Below, in pieces: positions 7,594 to 16,277 of a stretch of 64,000 bases of DNA. Numbering within the stretch: the stretch's first letter is position 1; each line of letters starts with the position of its first letter. Source of the stretch: a virus; IMG/VR virus record IMGVR_UViG_3300027861_000017, positions 27,136-91,135 of that record; one strand, given 5' to 3'. The notes below the pieces were generated by a model that was not told the origin of the DNA, did no database searches, and saw nothing but the letters and a program-made list of their open reading frames with translations. Position numbers and translations under genes: made by a program.

Positions 7594-8424
7594 TTACCCC
7601 TCCGTATGTAATATTATATTTTTACCCCAATCGGCAGACAATGTTCCATCAGGATGAAATACACATTCATAAACTAAATCTAATCCTTCTGAAGGTTCTG
7701 GTATAGATGCCTTCCATGTAACTGGCATGCCATCTATTATCATCGTAGATGACCTACAAACTGGGCATCTATTCTCAGAAATAACCTTATAGTCCTTGAA
7801 CCAAAGCTCCTCATCTTGAGGCTCCAATGAGCAATCATCGTAATGCTGATGCCTAAAACATACACTTGATATGCTAGTATATTTACAAGACTCAATATGG
7901 TCTTCTATATCAGATTTATCTTGGAATTGTCCAACTAAAACACAATTAGCATTAACCTTTATCCCATTTTTATTGAAAAAGGTTGTAATATCCATTAAAT
8001 CTTCTGTATTTAATATAGGAGACATAATATCAAAACATTTTGCATCTTCATAGCTAATGAATGAATGTTTACTGATATTGATATAATCTATAACAATAAG
8101 ATCTGGCCTCATTAAGCCATCTATGAAATTCTGTAAATGATATCCATTTGTAGTTAAAACAATTTTTCGGAACTTGTCTCTATATTTCAGTAGCATCTTT
8201 AAAACATATGATAGATATGTCGAAGCAGTAGGCTCTCCACCAGTTAAGCTTATCTGATAAAATTGGTCCGGCAATGATGATAATACCTCCTCCAATCTAG
8301 ACATGTATGCTTCAAATGGCAATTCATAGGATCTCTCCCAGAAACAAAATCCACAATTGGCGTTGCAGGGTCCAGGGAGGATAATACTGAAGTTGGGATC
8401 TTCTATTGTTAGAATTTCGTCCAC
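7594..8424 (-). CDS. Radical SAM protein (276 aa)
   Basis: Contains PGPCNANCGFCFW (CX3CX2C, the 4Fe-4S/SAM motif) about 20 residues in, SLTGGEPT, VLTTNGYH and a beta-barrel-like middle (IDYINISKHSF). Further Cys near the C-terminus (SCKYTS, SSVCFRH, NRCPVCRSS, YECVF) could hold an extra cluster. Family members start radical chemistry on peptides, nucleosides or cofactors; the substrate is unknown, but the Cys/Gly peptide just downstream is the natural candidate. I chose GTG 8424 because AGGAGG lies 4 bases before it; an in-frame ATG at 8448 would add 8 residues. Confidence 0.8.
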   Translation of the reverse strand: MDEILTIEDPNFSIILPGPCNANCGFCFWERSYELPFEAYMSRLEEVLSSLPDQFYQISLTGGEPTASTYLSYVLKMLLKYRDKFRKIVLTTNGYHLQNFIDGLMRPDLIVIDYINISKHSFISYEDAKCFDIMSPILNTEDLMDITTFFNKNGIKVNANCVLVGQFQDKSDIEDHIESCKYTSISSVCFRHQHYDDCSLEPQDEELWFKDYKVISENRCPVCRSSTMIIDGMPVTWKASIPEPSEGLDLVYECVFHPDGTLSADWGKNIILHTEG

Positions 8425-8690
8425 AAAACCTCCTCGACTGCATCGCATATTTGGCCCATGCAATTCCTCACAATAGCTTCCTCAAGTGCCCTTCTACCTT
8501 CAGGAGTTAATCTGTATATAACATCATCACCCATCCAGGATGGTGGAGTCTCTTTTGAAGCGTATCCAGCTAAGACTAATTTCTCGAATCCAACTGAGTC
8601 TTCACAATCAAAGCTAGTACCAAACCAATTTCTGTCTGGACCGCTTATAGTGTGTTCCATTAAGCTTCTTTGGAAATTAGTGATTTTCAT
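8409..8690 (-). CDS. Winged-helix-like hypothetical protein (93 aa)
   Basis: Centre reads FEKLVLAGYASKE then VIYRLTPEGRRALEEA, the usual end of a winged-helix domain (Y-x-LT-x-x-G-x-x-x-L). DNA binding is therefore possible. Ends inside the radical SAM start. Confidence 0.55.
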   Translation of the reverse strand: MKITNFQRSLMEHTISGPDRNWFGTSFDCEDSVGFEKLVLAGYASKETPPSWMGDDVIYRLTPEGRRALEEAIVRNCMGQICDAVEEVLWTKF

Positions 8691-8962
8691 TAATCATCCT
8701 CCCACCATTTACTATTGGGTAAACCTTTAATGCGATGCTCGACTTCTCCCCAACCTATACACCCATCCATGCCATCACCTATACCCTCACCGTAAATTTC
8801 TATTCCACCAACTGCATTCATAATATCAGCATCTGGATCACCTATACGAACCGATAAATAACCCCAACGATATCTAACATAAACAGGTCTATTCTCAAAT
8901 GTTCTAAATTCCCATTGAGTGGGACAAGCACCACAAGTTTGTATTAATTCATCAATTTTCAT
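8690..8962 (-). CDS. Hypothetical protein (90 aa)
   Basis: MKIDELIQTCGACPTQWEF..., Gly/Asp-rich centre (GIEIYGEGIGDGMDGCIGWG). CxxC near the start. I see no assigned function. Confidence 0.6.
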   Translation of the reverse strand: MKIDELIQTCGACPTQWEFRTFENRPVYVRYRWGYLSVRIGDPDADIMNAVGGIEIYGEGIGDGMDGCIGWGEVEHRIKGLPNSKWWEDD

Positions 8963-9344
8963 ATATATGCCCCACTACCTCTAAATCGTTAGTTTGATTA
9001 CCAAAATATTCTATTTGGTTATGACCTGAGAATGGTACAAATATCCTCCATTCCTTATCTTTATTGACCCAATAGCCAAAAGCTCCTAGATGTTTTTCTA
9101 CTTCGATTATCCAGTGGCTAAATCTTAGCTTATCACCTTGATATATTTTGTTACCGTTTTTATCAATGATATCAATGAATTGCATAATTTCAGCTACGGC
9201 GGGGTAATAACCACCGTATTCATCTAGGCTTTCCTCTAATACAATAACTTTACCGTCCTCGATAGTTAATATAAAGTGGTCGTCATTGTAATCCCCATCT
9301 ATCATCTCTTCGCCAGCCCACGCTCTAAATTCATTATCATCCAT
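8952..9344 (-). CDS. YopX-like phage protein (130 aa)
   Basis: The central EIMQFIDIIDKNGNKIYQGD and the final LEVVGHIYEN match the YopX family of phage and prophage proteins of unknown function. Start at MDDNEFRAW, six bases from GGAG. Confidence 0.8.
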   Translation of the reverse strand: MDDNEFRAWAGEEMIDGDYNDDHFILTIEDGKVIVLEESLDEYGGYYPAVAEIMQFIDIIDKNGNKIYQGDKLRFSHWIIEVEKHLGAFGYWVNKDKEWRIFVPFSGHNQIEYFGNQTNDLEVVGHIYEN

Positions 9345-9355
9345 CATCCCCTCCA

Positions 9356-9562
9356 CTACGCTATGTCATCATCGTTGTCCAATTCCAACAGATTTTCAAA
9401 AAACGGAGTTAATTTTTTAAAAAGTTTATATATTGCCTCAGATTTATTCATAGCACTGATTATACATTCGTGGCCAGCTTGACCTTCTGACAGTCTTTCC
9501 ATTTCATAAAATATGTCATCAGTTAATTCATCTAGATCTATTTTGTATTTAGTATAACTCAT
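9356..9562 (-). CDS. Hypothetical acidic protein (68 aa)
   Basis: MSYTKYKIDLDELTDDIFYE... helical, acidic end (LELDNDDDIA). Overlaps the upstream stop by ATGA. Unrecognised. Confidence 0.55.
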   Translation of the reverse strand: MSYTKYKIDLDELTDDIFYEMERLSEGQAGHECIISAMNKSEAIYKLFKKLTPFFENLLELDNDDDIA

Positions 9563-10017
9563 TGATCTCCTCCCTTAACTATGGTCCTATATTGTATATG
9601 GCATCTAAGTAGTCTATCTATGTGCATCCTATCTGAACAATAATGAACATCATCATAGAAGTCCTCCACAGATGTTTCTATATGAAGAAGCTTGTAATTA
9701 AAGCCCCCTTCCCCCATATTAACAAAGTCTGCTATAGCTGCACTGTCCCATCCCATATCAATAAGATACCTTCTTAAATACAACTCCCATAATCTTATAA
9801 AGTCAGGATCTGCTTTAGAAGCCCATGAAATAACCTCATCTATGAAATCAGATCTACTTTTCTCTTCGGCTCTTCTTTGATAGTAATATTCTATCGTTTC
9901 ATAGTTTTCTGGCTTATCACCTTCTATAGCTTCTATCATGCATTCTTCACATACTTCCTCATCACCCTTACGAATGAACTCAGCTTCATCTTCACCGCAC
10001 CATTCACACTTACTCAT
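9559..10017 (-). CDS. Zinc-ribbon N-terminal hypothetical protein (152 aa)
   Basis: MSKCEWCGEDEAEF...EEVCEECM is a four-Cys zinc ribbon. The rest is helical with WxxYLRRYLIDMGW. Start at ATG 10017 rather than the GTG before it, because of the GGGGAAT SD spacing. Confidence 0.6.
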   Translation of the reverse strand: MSKCEWCGEDEAEFIRKGDEEVCEECMIEAIEGDKPENYETIEYYYQRRAEEKSRSDFIDEVISWASKADPDFIRLWELYLRRYLIDMGWDSAAIADFVNMGEGGFNYKLLHIETSVEDFYDDVHYCSDRMHIDRLLRCHIQYRTIVKGGDQ

Positions 10018-10183
10018 CACTATTCCCCTTAGTTAAAAACCTTTCACCCCATACACCAGCAAATATACCCCATGTGAAATAGAAAGCTGGCCATAACTCT
10101 ACCTCAGTTCCTCTATCTATAAACCATGCTAGAAACAAAGATCCGAAAATTATTGATAGTCCTATGATACTATTCTTCATCAT
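10010..10183 (-). CDS. Small two-segment membrane protein (57 aa)
   Basis: MMKNSIIGLSIIFGSLFLAW is one hydrophobic segment; FYFTWGIFAGVWGERFL a second. SD AGGGGAAAAC before the ATG. Confidence 0.6.
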   Translation of the reverse strand: MMKNSIIGLSIIFGSLFLAWFIDRGTEVELWPAFYFTWGIFAGVWGERFLTKGNSDE

Positions 10184-10191
10184 GTTTTCCC

Positions 10192-10596
10192 CTAAAAGCC
10201 CCAATAATCAGATTCTAAAACTATATCCTTGGGACCAAGCGGTTGTGTTGTTTTATATGAATTAGTGTTAACTATAATTCTATCCCATTTATTACATTCC
10301 ATATTGGAAATTAATATTCTGTCATCTGGATCATTTTTAGCTTTTACTTCTTCAAGTGTTAAGACTTCACCACCTAAATAATACATACCACTCCTTTCTG
10401 TCTCCTTGCTATCAAGCTCGTAATCCTCTCTGGCCCTAGTAGAAAAACGAAAACCATAAGGTAAGGCTCCGTATCTCTCTTTAATGTTTTTAGACATCTC
10501 AATAGCGGTGTCGATGTTCCAAGACTCGATTGGTTTCGTGGTTTCTTCGGATACAAAAGAACCTGGGCTTAAAAATGTTACAAAATGTTTTTCCAT
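10192..10596 (-). CDS. Conserved-looking phage protein (134 aa)
   Basis: MEKHFVTFLSPGSFVSEETT, then AIEMSKNIKERYGALPYGFRF; soluble, single domain. I have seen this type in large phages without a function. Preceded by the ACTTTAGGAG-like leader found three times in this area. Confidence 0.65.
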   Translation of the reverse strand: MEKHFVTFLSPGSFVSEETTKPIESWNIDTAIEMSKNIKERYGALPYGFRFSTRAREDYELDSKETERSGMYYLGGEVLTLEEVKAKNDPDDRILISNMECNKWDRIIVNTNSYKTTQPLGPKDIVLESDYWGF

Positions 10597-10629
10597 GTTA
10601 ATCTCCTAAAGTATAATATTATCAATAAG

Positions 10630-10711
10630 TTGGAGCGGAGGGATTTGAACCCTCAATCCTTTCGGCGCAGAGGCTTAAACCCTGCGTGTATACCAGTTCC
10701 ACCACGCTCCA
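10630..10711 (-). tRNA. tRNA-Leu (UAA)
   Basis: Acceptor TGGAGCG pairs with CGCTCCA; T8 G9; anticodon stem CAGGG/CTCTG with loop TTTAAGC (anticodon TAA); a 13-base variable arm typical of Leu; T arm GAGGG TTCAAAT CCCTC. The 3' CCA is not encoded (A then CTT), so a CCA-adding enzyme is needed. Confidence 0.95.
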
Positions 10712-10715
10712 TTAT

Positions 10716-10889
10716 TTATTTCCAGTTATCTAGTTTAGAAATTACCGTGCTTATAAACCAAGGTACTTGAGTTAAGACTAGAAGAAAACCCATTAAAAAA
10801 TCCACCTCTACCATTAGTATGCCATTCAAAGGCATAACCACAAAAACTACAAGAGCTGCATAATAGGGGCTTTTCATAAAATTAAACAT
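10716..10889 (-). CDS. Two-segment membrane protein (57 aa)
   Basis: MFNFMKSPYYAALVVFVVMP... then GILMVEVDFLMGFLLVLTQV. SD TAGGAGGA seven bases before the ATG. Lies just upstream of tRNA-Leu in the transcript. Function unknown. Confidence 0.65.
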   Translation of the reverse strand: MFNFMKSPYYAALVVFVVMPLNGILMVEVDFLMGFLLVLTQVPWFISTVISKLDNWK

Positions 10890-10916
10890 AGTATCCTCCT
10901 AAAGTGTTATCAAATT

Positions 10917-11078
10917 TCATCTATATTTTTTAAGCTCTCCATTGAAATATTCAGCCATTTCTTTAGTAAATCTTTCATTAGATGTATATAAATCAATCAT
11001 TTTAATTAATTTAATACGATCATCATAATCTAATACTCTAGCTATAGCATCTAAATCTATATCAATCTCTATTTTCAT
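10917..11078 (-). CDS. Hypothetical protein (53 aa)
   Basis: MKIEIDIDLDAIARVLDYDD..., alternating acidic strand then basic helix (RIKLIKMIDLY) ending LKKYR. SD GAGGGGAG. Unrecognised; could be a small regulator. Confidence 0.6.
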   Translation of the reverse strand: MKIEIDIDLDAIARVLDYDDRIKLIKMIDLYTSNERFTKEMAEYFNGELKKYR

Positions 11079-11081
11079 TAT

Positions 11082-11651
11082 TCAACTCCCCTCTACGACA
11101 GAATCGTAGAACTCTAACATATCTCTAACCAAAACTTTTTTCCAATTATTGAAGATCTTACTAGTACCATCACCCATATTGAACATCTTCCTAAGAGGCA
11201 ATACCACGGAGTCGTCTTCTCTGAATTCTGGTCTACAAGGCCTGTCAATATAAGCATTACGCTTTTTATAACAAGCTCGAAACCACCTATCCTTGAACTC
11301 GTATTGCTTATCCATCCAACGCCATTCTGGATGTTCAGCCACAACATCTCTATTTAACACACAGAAAGAGACATTAGACCAATTACACAGCTCTCCAGTA
11401 TCTATACTTTCTAACACATGGATAGTATCGAAACTATCATTCCTGGGTATCTTTTCTATGTACCATGATAAATACCATTCTGAAGCGGGTGCAGATTGTA
11501 ATGATACTAGATCTCCTACCTTCGGATCTTCTAAGGGCAAGAAAGCATTTTCGCCTAACCCACCTTGATTGTTTCCAATGCCATAATTACGAGATAAGCA
11601 AAATCTAGTTATGTAAGATAATATATCTATTTTAGCTCTGGTTTTAATCAT
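11082..11651 (-). CDS. Hypothetical protein (189 aa)
   Basis: Start taken at MIKTRAKIDILSY, 7 bases after AGGAG, rather than two codons upstream. Contains GDLVSLQSAPASEWYLSWYIE, which looks like a small beta-barrel, and a Trp/Arg-rich second half. An 11-codon ORF ending in TGA over this ATG may couple translation. Transcribed from the promoter at 11716-11744. Confidence 0.65.
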   Translation of the reverse strand: MIKTRAKIDILSYITRFCLSRNYGIGNNQGGLGENAFLPLEDPKVGDLVSLQSAPASEWYLSWYIEKIPRNDSFDTIHVLESIDTGELCNWSNVSFCVLNRDVVAEHPEWRWMDKQYEFKDRWFRACYKKRNAYIDRPCRPEFREDDSVVLPLRKMFNMGDGTSKIFNNWKKVLVRDMLEFYDSVVEGS

Positions 11652-11715
11652 CTCCATACTCCTAAAGTGTTATAAAGTCTCATTATTAAACTATCTCCTC
11701 CAATACAATAAAAAC

Positions 11716-11744
11716 ATTCTCCCATATGATCATATCATTGTCAA
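11716..11744 (-). promoter_or_regulatory. Sigma70-type promoter, cassette copy 1
   Basis: TTGACA, 17 bases, GAGAAT, followed by TGTTTTTATTGTATTGGAGGAG. The spacer holds the palindrome ATATGATCATAT. The -10 to SD block is almost identical to those at 60.0, 61.5 and 62.2 kb. Confidence 0.7.
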
Positions 11745-11755
11745 GCTAATAACAA

Positions 11756-11953
11756 TCACAAATCATTTTCATGTACAAGTCTCCTGGTGTAGACAAATCT
11801 ATCTTCAAAGCCATTGGCATAAACTACTATAATACCGGTTGAATCTTCCTTAAAGGTAGCATCATCTAACATTTCTATTATCTCTTCTAGGGTGTAATCT
11901 TCCATTAGAGATCTAGTTATATCCAATCTATCATCTTCACTTATTTCATACAT
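11756..11953 (-). CDS. Hypothetical acidic protein (65 aa)
   Basis: MYEISEDDRLDITRSLMEDY..., ends VYTRRLVHENDL. Own promoter upstream (11980-12008) and SD AAGGAGGATAAC. Unrecognised. Confidence 0.6.
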   Translation of the reverse strand: MYEISEDDRLDITRSLMEDYTLEEIIEMLDDATFKEDSTGIIVVYANGFEDRFVYTRRLVHENDL

Positions 11954-11979
11954 TGTTATCCTCCTTGAGTTTTCATCTT

Positions 11980-12008
11980 AATTTATCACGACAAATAATT
12001 GCTGTCAA
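11980..12008 (-). promoter_or_regulatory. Sigma70-type promoter
   Basis: TTGACA, 17 bases, TAAATT (or 16 bases, ATAAAT), then an AAACTCAAGGAGG leader before the 65-aa gene. Confidence 0.6.
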
Positions 12009-12022
12009 GCTAACATTAACTG

Positions 12023-12436
12023 CTAACCCATATTCCACCTACTTAACTCCATAGCTTGTCTTTTTGTTTTACGATGTGGCTCTCCATATCCAGATAATTG
12101 TTCTTCAAAATATTGTATATCTTCTTCACATCTATCAACAGCATTAAGATAATACTCTTCAATCCAACCATGATCAAGTATAGTTCTACCTTGGCTTGTT
12201 CCTCTATAAAACAACCCATGTGGGTCATTAGCTAAAACCACAACACATTCCACCTTAACGCCTCTCTCTAAACATAGCCTATTAACCCTATCTGCCTCTT
12301 TTAAATTCGCAAAAACTATTCTATCACCATCTTTAACGCTCTCAACAAGTGATGTGGTTCTATGGGTTGCCCTAGAAGCTTGAAAATAAACAAACAATGC
12401 AGCTTTTACAGCTTGACCTATTCCGAAAAAATCCAT
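12023..12436 (-). CDS. Phage protein of unknown function (137 aa)
   Basis: Start MDFFGIGQAVKAALFVYFQA after GGGAG; the frame is open upstream but overlaps the previous gene. Has KDGDRIVFANLKEADRVNR and FYRGTSQGRTILDHGWIE, a pattern I associate with phage proteins of unknown role and nucleotide-handling look. Helical C-terminus. Confidence 0.65.
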   Translation of the reverse strand: MDFFGIGQAVKAALFVYFQASRATHRTTSLVESVKDGDRIVFANLKEADRVNRLCLERGVKVECVVVLANDPHGLFYRGTSQGRTILDHGWIEEYYLNAVDRCEEDIQYFEEQLSGYGEPHRKTKRQAMELSRWNMG

Positions 12437-12437
12437 G

Positions 12438-12803
12438 TTATAATATCTCCCAATCATCGTCATTATTAAAATACTCACCTTCAACTCCCCAACCCTGATC
12501 AGGATCATCATCTGATTTGGTTTTGGGAACCTCACCTGTATAACATCTAGTGTGTATAGCTGCTATACCACTTGACTCATCTCCATCAAACATAAGACCT
12601 ACAACATCATCCCAATCCATATCCCATTCTATAGAATCATCTGAATCTTTAGTGAATACCCTCCCATAAGAATCATATTCACCACTCATATGTTGGACAA
12701 CATCTCCATTCTTTAACAAAAACAACTCCACTTTCTGACCTCTAAAACTATTAGATAAAATAGCTTTACCACACTCTTTACACATGAAACTAAAATAACC
12801 CAT
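12438..12803 (-). CDS. Phage CxxC protein (121 aa)
   Basis: MGYFSFMCKECGKAI followed by FRGQKVELFLLKNGDVVQHM and MSGEYDSYGRVF, a set I recognise from many phage hypothetical proteins. Acidic C-terminus. Expressed from the promoter overlapping the end of terL. Confidence 0.75.
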   Translation of the reverse strand: MGYFSFMCKECGKAILSNSFRGQKVELFLLKNGDVVQHMSGEYDSYGRVFTKDSDDSIEWDMDWDDVVGLMFDGDESSGIAAIHTRCYTGEVPKTKSDDDPDQGWGVEGEYFNNDDDWEIL

Positions 12804-12831
12804 ATTGTGATCTCCTTAAGTTTTTATCTTA

Positions 12832-12860
12832 ATTTATCATGATTGTTAGATGATTGTCAA
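12832..12860 (-). promoter_or_regulatory. Sigma70-type promoter overlapping the end of terL
   Basis: TTGACA, 17 bases, ATAAAT, followed by a leader with CTTAAGGAGATC before the 121-aa gene. The -35 lies in the last terL codons. Confidence 0.65.
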
Positions 12861-14522
12861 TCCTTTTTTTGCGTATTTGGTACCAGTTTTTTGAGTTCTT
12901 AATATTCTACACATAGCGTTTAAAGTAGCGGAGACACCATCGTATTTATTTGCGTCAATCTCTTTATAAGGGAATACGTTATCATTTTTGTCATGCCTTC
13001 CACAGGTATTGCCAATCATCCATTTGAAAACCGGATCACCATTATGATGAATCTTATTCTCGAACATAACGGCATCTAGCTCTTTCATAGGTTCAGATAG
13101 AAACTTAACAACCTGTGGTATTTCTACTACAGTTATTTTTAATTTCTGTAAAGTTTGAACTAATTGAGCGGCATTCCATGGATCGGTACAAACTTCTTGT
13201 ATTTGATATTCCTTACCTAATTCTAATAAATCTTCCAATAACACTTCATAGTCTACCATACTACCCATTGTGGTTGTGAGCCAACCTTCCTTAACCCACG
13301 TTTGATAATGAGTCTTATCTTCTCCTTCTGTGGCATCTTCTGGTAAATAGTTCTTAAGAAATGCATAGTAGTCATCATCACGCTTAAATAGTATAGCCAT
13401 TGATGTTATATCTAGCTTGCTAGATAAATCCAAACCTACCCAACAATCTTCGCCTTTAAAATCTTCCATTTTCAAATCTTTATCACCACACTTATCCCAT
13501 GCAACAATATTGAAATACCCTTTTCCAGAATTCATCCATTGATTCAGATGCTTACACCTATTTATATTCTGTTTTGAAGCTCTCTGCATCGCTTCGGTAT
13601 AGCGTGGTTTTAGCTTATCTTCCAATATGGAAATGCCGAAATTAGGGTTAGCCTTTTTCCACATTTCAAAATCAGTCCAATCATCTTCCTTATCCAGTGT
13701 GTAAATGATGCCATATATGTTTTCGTTATCTATACTGCCATCTAATATTTTACAAATCTGATTTCTCTTATCATAACAAGGAGAGCTAGTATCAACTCCT
13801 GCTGTCGTGATAACTAACATTAATGGTGACTCCCTAGATAGCATCCCAGTGATCATAGAATCATAAAGTACCGGTTTCTTGTGCTCATGAAATTCATCGC
13901 AGATCGCAAGGCTTGCTGAAGCACCGTCACCTGGGTCACCAATTAAAGGCTCGAATTTACTACCATTTTCGATACAACACAGATTTGATGCATTGGATAA
14001 TATGTCATAATGCTCCAAGAACCCTTCGGCTCTTTCTGCCATCCACTTGGCTGGCTGGAATACACACCAGCTCTGTTTTTCGCTTGTCGCGCCGGAGTAA
14101 ATCTCAGCACCTATCTCACCATCCTCTACAAACATATATAAACCAATAGCAGCGGCTAATATTGATTTACCGTTTTTTCTAGGTATTTCTAAATACGCTT
14201 CACCAAATCTTCTAGAACCATTACTTGTTTTAATCCAACCAAACATAGTTGTTACATTAAATATTTGCCATGGCTCTAATTTAAGTAATAATTTTTGTTT
14301 TGCCCATAACCCCTTTACATGGGGTAACCTCTCAATAAAAGCGCATATCTTGTCTGCTAAATAGGGTACAAAATAATAAGGAGCGTCTTCGTCGTTCCAA
14401 CGCTCCAAATCATCTTTCTGTCTTTGGCATGCTTGTTTAACCTGTTCGCATGCTGGTATTTTTTCGCTCAATATGTCTTCTATATATTGATTCGCAATAG
14501 CAACATAATCTTTATCAGCCAT
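12846..14522 (-). CDS. terL: Terminase large subunit
   Basis: 558 residues. ATPase domain: Walker A-like EIPRKNGKS near residue 115, adenine-region LLLKLEPWQIFNVTTMFGW before it, Walker B ASLAICDEFHEH near 205. Nuclease domain begins CWVGLDLSSKLDITSMAI near 365 with its metal Asp; a further acidic VCTDPWNA near 445. The motor cuts and packages DNA into proheads. Start ATG 14522 overlaps the terS stop (TAATG) with GGGGGGAC as SD; upstream in-frame codons lack one. Full length for the family. Confidence 0.97.
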   Translation of the reverse strand: MADKDYVAIANQYIEDILSEKIPACEQVKQACQRQKDDLERWNDEDAPYYFVPYLADKICAFIERLPHVKGLWAKQKLLLKLEPWQIFNVTTMFGWIKTSNGSRRFGEAYLEIPRKNGKSILAAAIGLYMFVEDGEIGAEIYSGATSEKQSWCVFQPAKWMAERAEGFLEHYDILSNASNLCCIENGSKFEPLIGDPGDGASASLAICDEFHEHKKPVLYDSMITGMLSRESPLMLVITTAGVDTSSPCYDKRNQICKILDGSIDNENIYGIIYTLDKEDDWTDFEMWKKANPNFGISILEDKLKPRYTEAMQRASKQNINRCKHLNQWMNSGKGYFNIVAWDKCGDKDLKMEDFKGEDCWVGLDLSSKLDITSMAILFKRDDDYYAFLKNYLPEDATEGEDKTHYQTWVKEGWLTTTMGSMVDYEVLLEDLLELGKEYQIQEVCTDPWNAAQLVQTLQKLKITVVEIPQVVKFLSEPMKELDAVMFENKIHHNGDPVFKWMIGNTCGRHDKNDNVFPYKEIDANKYDGVSATLNAMCRILRTQKTGTKYAKKGLTII

Positions 14523-15034
14523 TATAAGTCCCCCCAACCCTTATCTTTCTTTTTAGGGTTGTTGACTTTAATACGTGACCTAGCTGATGGACTGAGGCCC
14601 AACTCAGCACCAATCTTTCTCATCTGTTCGAAGGCTTTGTTGGAAACCCACAAATATGGTGAAGTTATGACATTGCCACCTGATTTTGTCTCCTCTATAG
14701 TTCCATCTCTTTTAGTTTTAGTGGTAACTTTTTGACCAGTTATAGATAGGGTTCCCTTCTCCAGAACTTTTTTTTCTGCTGCCACCCATCTGCTATAAGC
14801 TATACAGTACGCTTCTAGTAATGCGTGGTCCATCTCACACAAAATATCCACATTTAATAGCTCTACAGTTATTCTATCCCACTCTTCCTTAGCCAACTTA
14901 TCATTGGCTATCCATTCTGGACAGTCAGGGGCCTTGATCTCTGGCTTTGGCTCGTTTTCATTAAGGGGTCTGCCCCCTGGATTGTTCATTAATTTTTTTA
15001 TAGCCGTTGGTAATGGCTTTCGTCCTTTTGTCAT
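14522..15034 (-). CDS. terS: Terminase small subunit, P27 family
   Basis: 170 residues, starting MTKGRKPLPTAIKKLMNNPG and RPLNENEPKP, the family signature; then APDCPEWIANDKLAKEEWDR and, near the end, LGLSPSARSRIKV. Recognises the packaging site and hands DNA to TerL. Sits directly before terL as usual. Confidence 0.95.
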   Translation of the reverse strand: MTKGRKPLPTAIKKLMNNPGGRPLNENEPKPEIKAPDCPEWIANDKLAKEEWDRITVELLNVDILCEMDHALLEAYCIAYSRWVAAEKKVLEKGTLSITGQKVTTKTKRDGTIEETKSGGNVITSPYLWVSNKAFEQMRKIGAELGLSPSARSRIKVNNPKKKDKGWGDL

Positions 15035-15072
15035 TATTCATATCCTTTCCCCTCCATTTCTTGTTAATATTA

Positions 15073-15088
15073 TACCATCCCCATGGTA
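15073..15088 (-). other. Hairpin between HNH gene and terS
   Basis: TACCAT-GGGG-ATGGTA, six perfect base pairs, in the 68-base gap between the endonuclease gene and terS. No U-run follows, so not a standard terminator. Confidence 0.4.
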
Positions 15089-15102
15089 ATGAATTATTAA
15101 AT

Positions 15103-16266
15103 TTAAAATTTAAAGCCAAGTTGAAATTCGCCGTCCATCTTATTGTTTTTACGATTATTATCTATACCCCACAAAGGTTGTAAATTAGATAACATCCAAC
15201 ATCTTTTAAAATTTAAATGTTCTGGTTTTGTGAAATCAAAAAAACTTTGAGGTGTTATATGGTCAATTTCCCAACCATTTTTGCCATAATTATCCCAGTT
15301 CATGCCATCTGTAAACTGTTTTTCTAGATGGTTCCTTAGTTCATCTAAAGTATAACCAACTAAATCTTCCCAATGTCTTCCGGCTTTATTGCCATGTAAA
15401 GAGGCTCTAATAGCGTTAGAAATATTGGCATTCAACCTATTGGATGGGATTAACCTTGCTTTCTTGTTATATTCACTCTTATATTTTCTCTGACTTGGGG
15501 TTTTTCTATATTCTTTTTGATATGCACGTCTACGCTCTATAACATCTTGCCTAGAATTGTATTCTTTTCTAAAATTCTTTTTGTGTTCTATAACTTCAGG
15601 CCTTTGATAATATGCCTCAATGCGCTTTATAGTATCTGGCATTCTACGATATTCTCTTTTATGTAATTTCTTTTTCTCTTTTATGTCATCTCTAGAATTA
15701 TGTTTCTTATCATATTCTCTCTCTAATTTTTTAGTTTCCGGTCTACTCCTATATTCTTTTCTATATTCACTTCTTCGCTTTTTAACTTCTGGGTCATTAT
15801 GATACTTATCACGACAGTCAATGCACCTCGAACTTAGTCCATATTTTTTTGTTTTATCTTTATTGAACGCTCTAGCGGGTTTATTTTCTTCGCATCCAGT
15901 ACATTTCTTATAATCACATTTAATGTCACCACGTTTTTCCTTTTTATATTTCTCCCTATATTCTTTACATGATTCCCTTGAACAATCCTTACATTTATTA
16001 TCAAGCCCGTCTTTCGTGCTTCTATTATTATAAAACTCTTTTAATGATTTTTCATTATCACATCTACTGCATATTTTATGTCCATCTCTTGGTTTTATTT
16101 TCTTCTTTACTGTACGTGTTCCATTCTTGAGTTCTTTTTGATATCGTTCATAATATTCCCTCTTACATTCCTTGCAGGTGGTACTTAATTTATCCTTTTT
16201 ATTTATATCTTTATTAAATTCTACTAAATCCTTAACCTCTTTACAATTGCCACACTTTTTACCCAT
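15103..16266 (-). CDS. HNH homing endonuclease with repeated zinc modules (387 aa)
   Basis: Start MGKKCGNCKEVKDLVEF after GGAGGG. Three N-terminal CxxC...CxxC modules (residues ~5-35, ~70-100, ~125-155), then a long Arg/Lys/Tyr-rich helical stretch with EYR repeats (~160-275), then an HNH domain: NGWEIDHITPQSFF, RCWMLSNLQPLW, DNNRKNNK. Probably a free-standing mobile nuclease inserted upstream of the terminase genes. Confidence 0.9.
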   Translation of the reverse strand: MGKKCGNCKEVKDLVEFNKDINKKDKLSTTCKECKREYYERYQKELKNGTRTVKKKIKPRDGHKICSRCDNEKSLKEFYNNRSTKDGLDNKCKDCSRESCKEYREKYKKEKRGDIKCDYKKCTGCEENKPARAFNKDKTKKYGLSSRCIDCRDKYHNDPEVKKRRSEYRKEYRSRPETKKLEREYDKKHNSRDDIKEKKKLHKREYRRMPDTIKRIEAYYQRPEVIEHKKNFRKEYNSRQDVIERRRAYQKEYRKTPSQRKYKSEYNKKARLIPSNRLNANISNAIRASLHGNKAGRHWEDLVGYTLDELRNHLEKQFTDGMNWDNYGKNGWEIDHITPQSFFDFTKPEHLNFKRCWMLSNLQPLWGIDNNRKNNKMDGEFQLGFKF

Positions 16267-16277
16267 ATACCCTCCAC

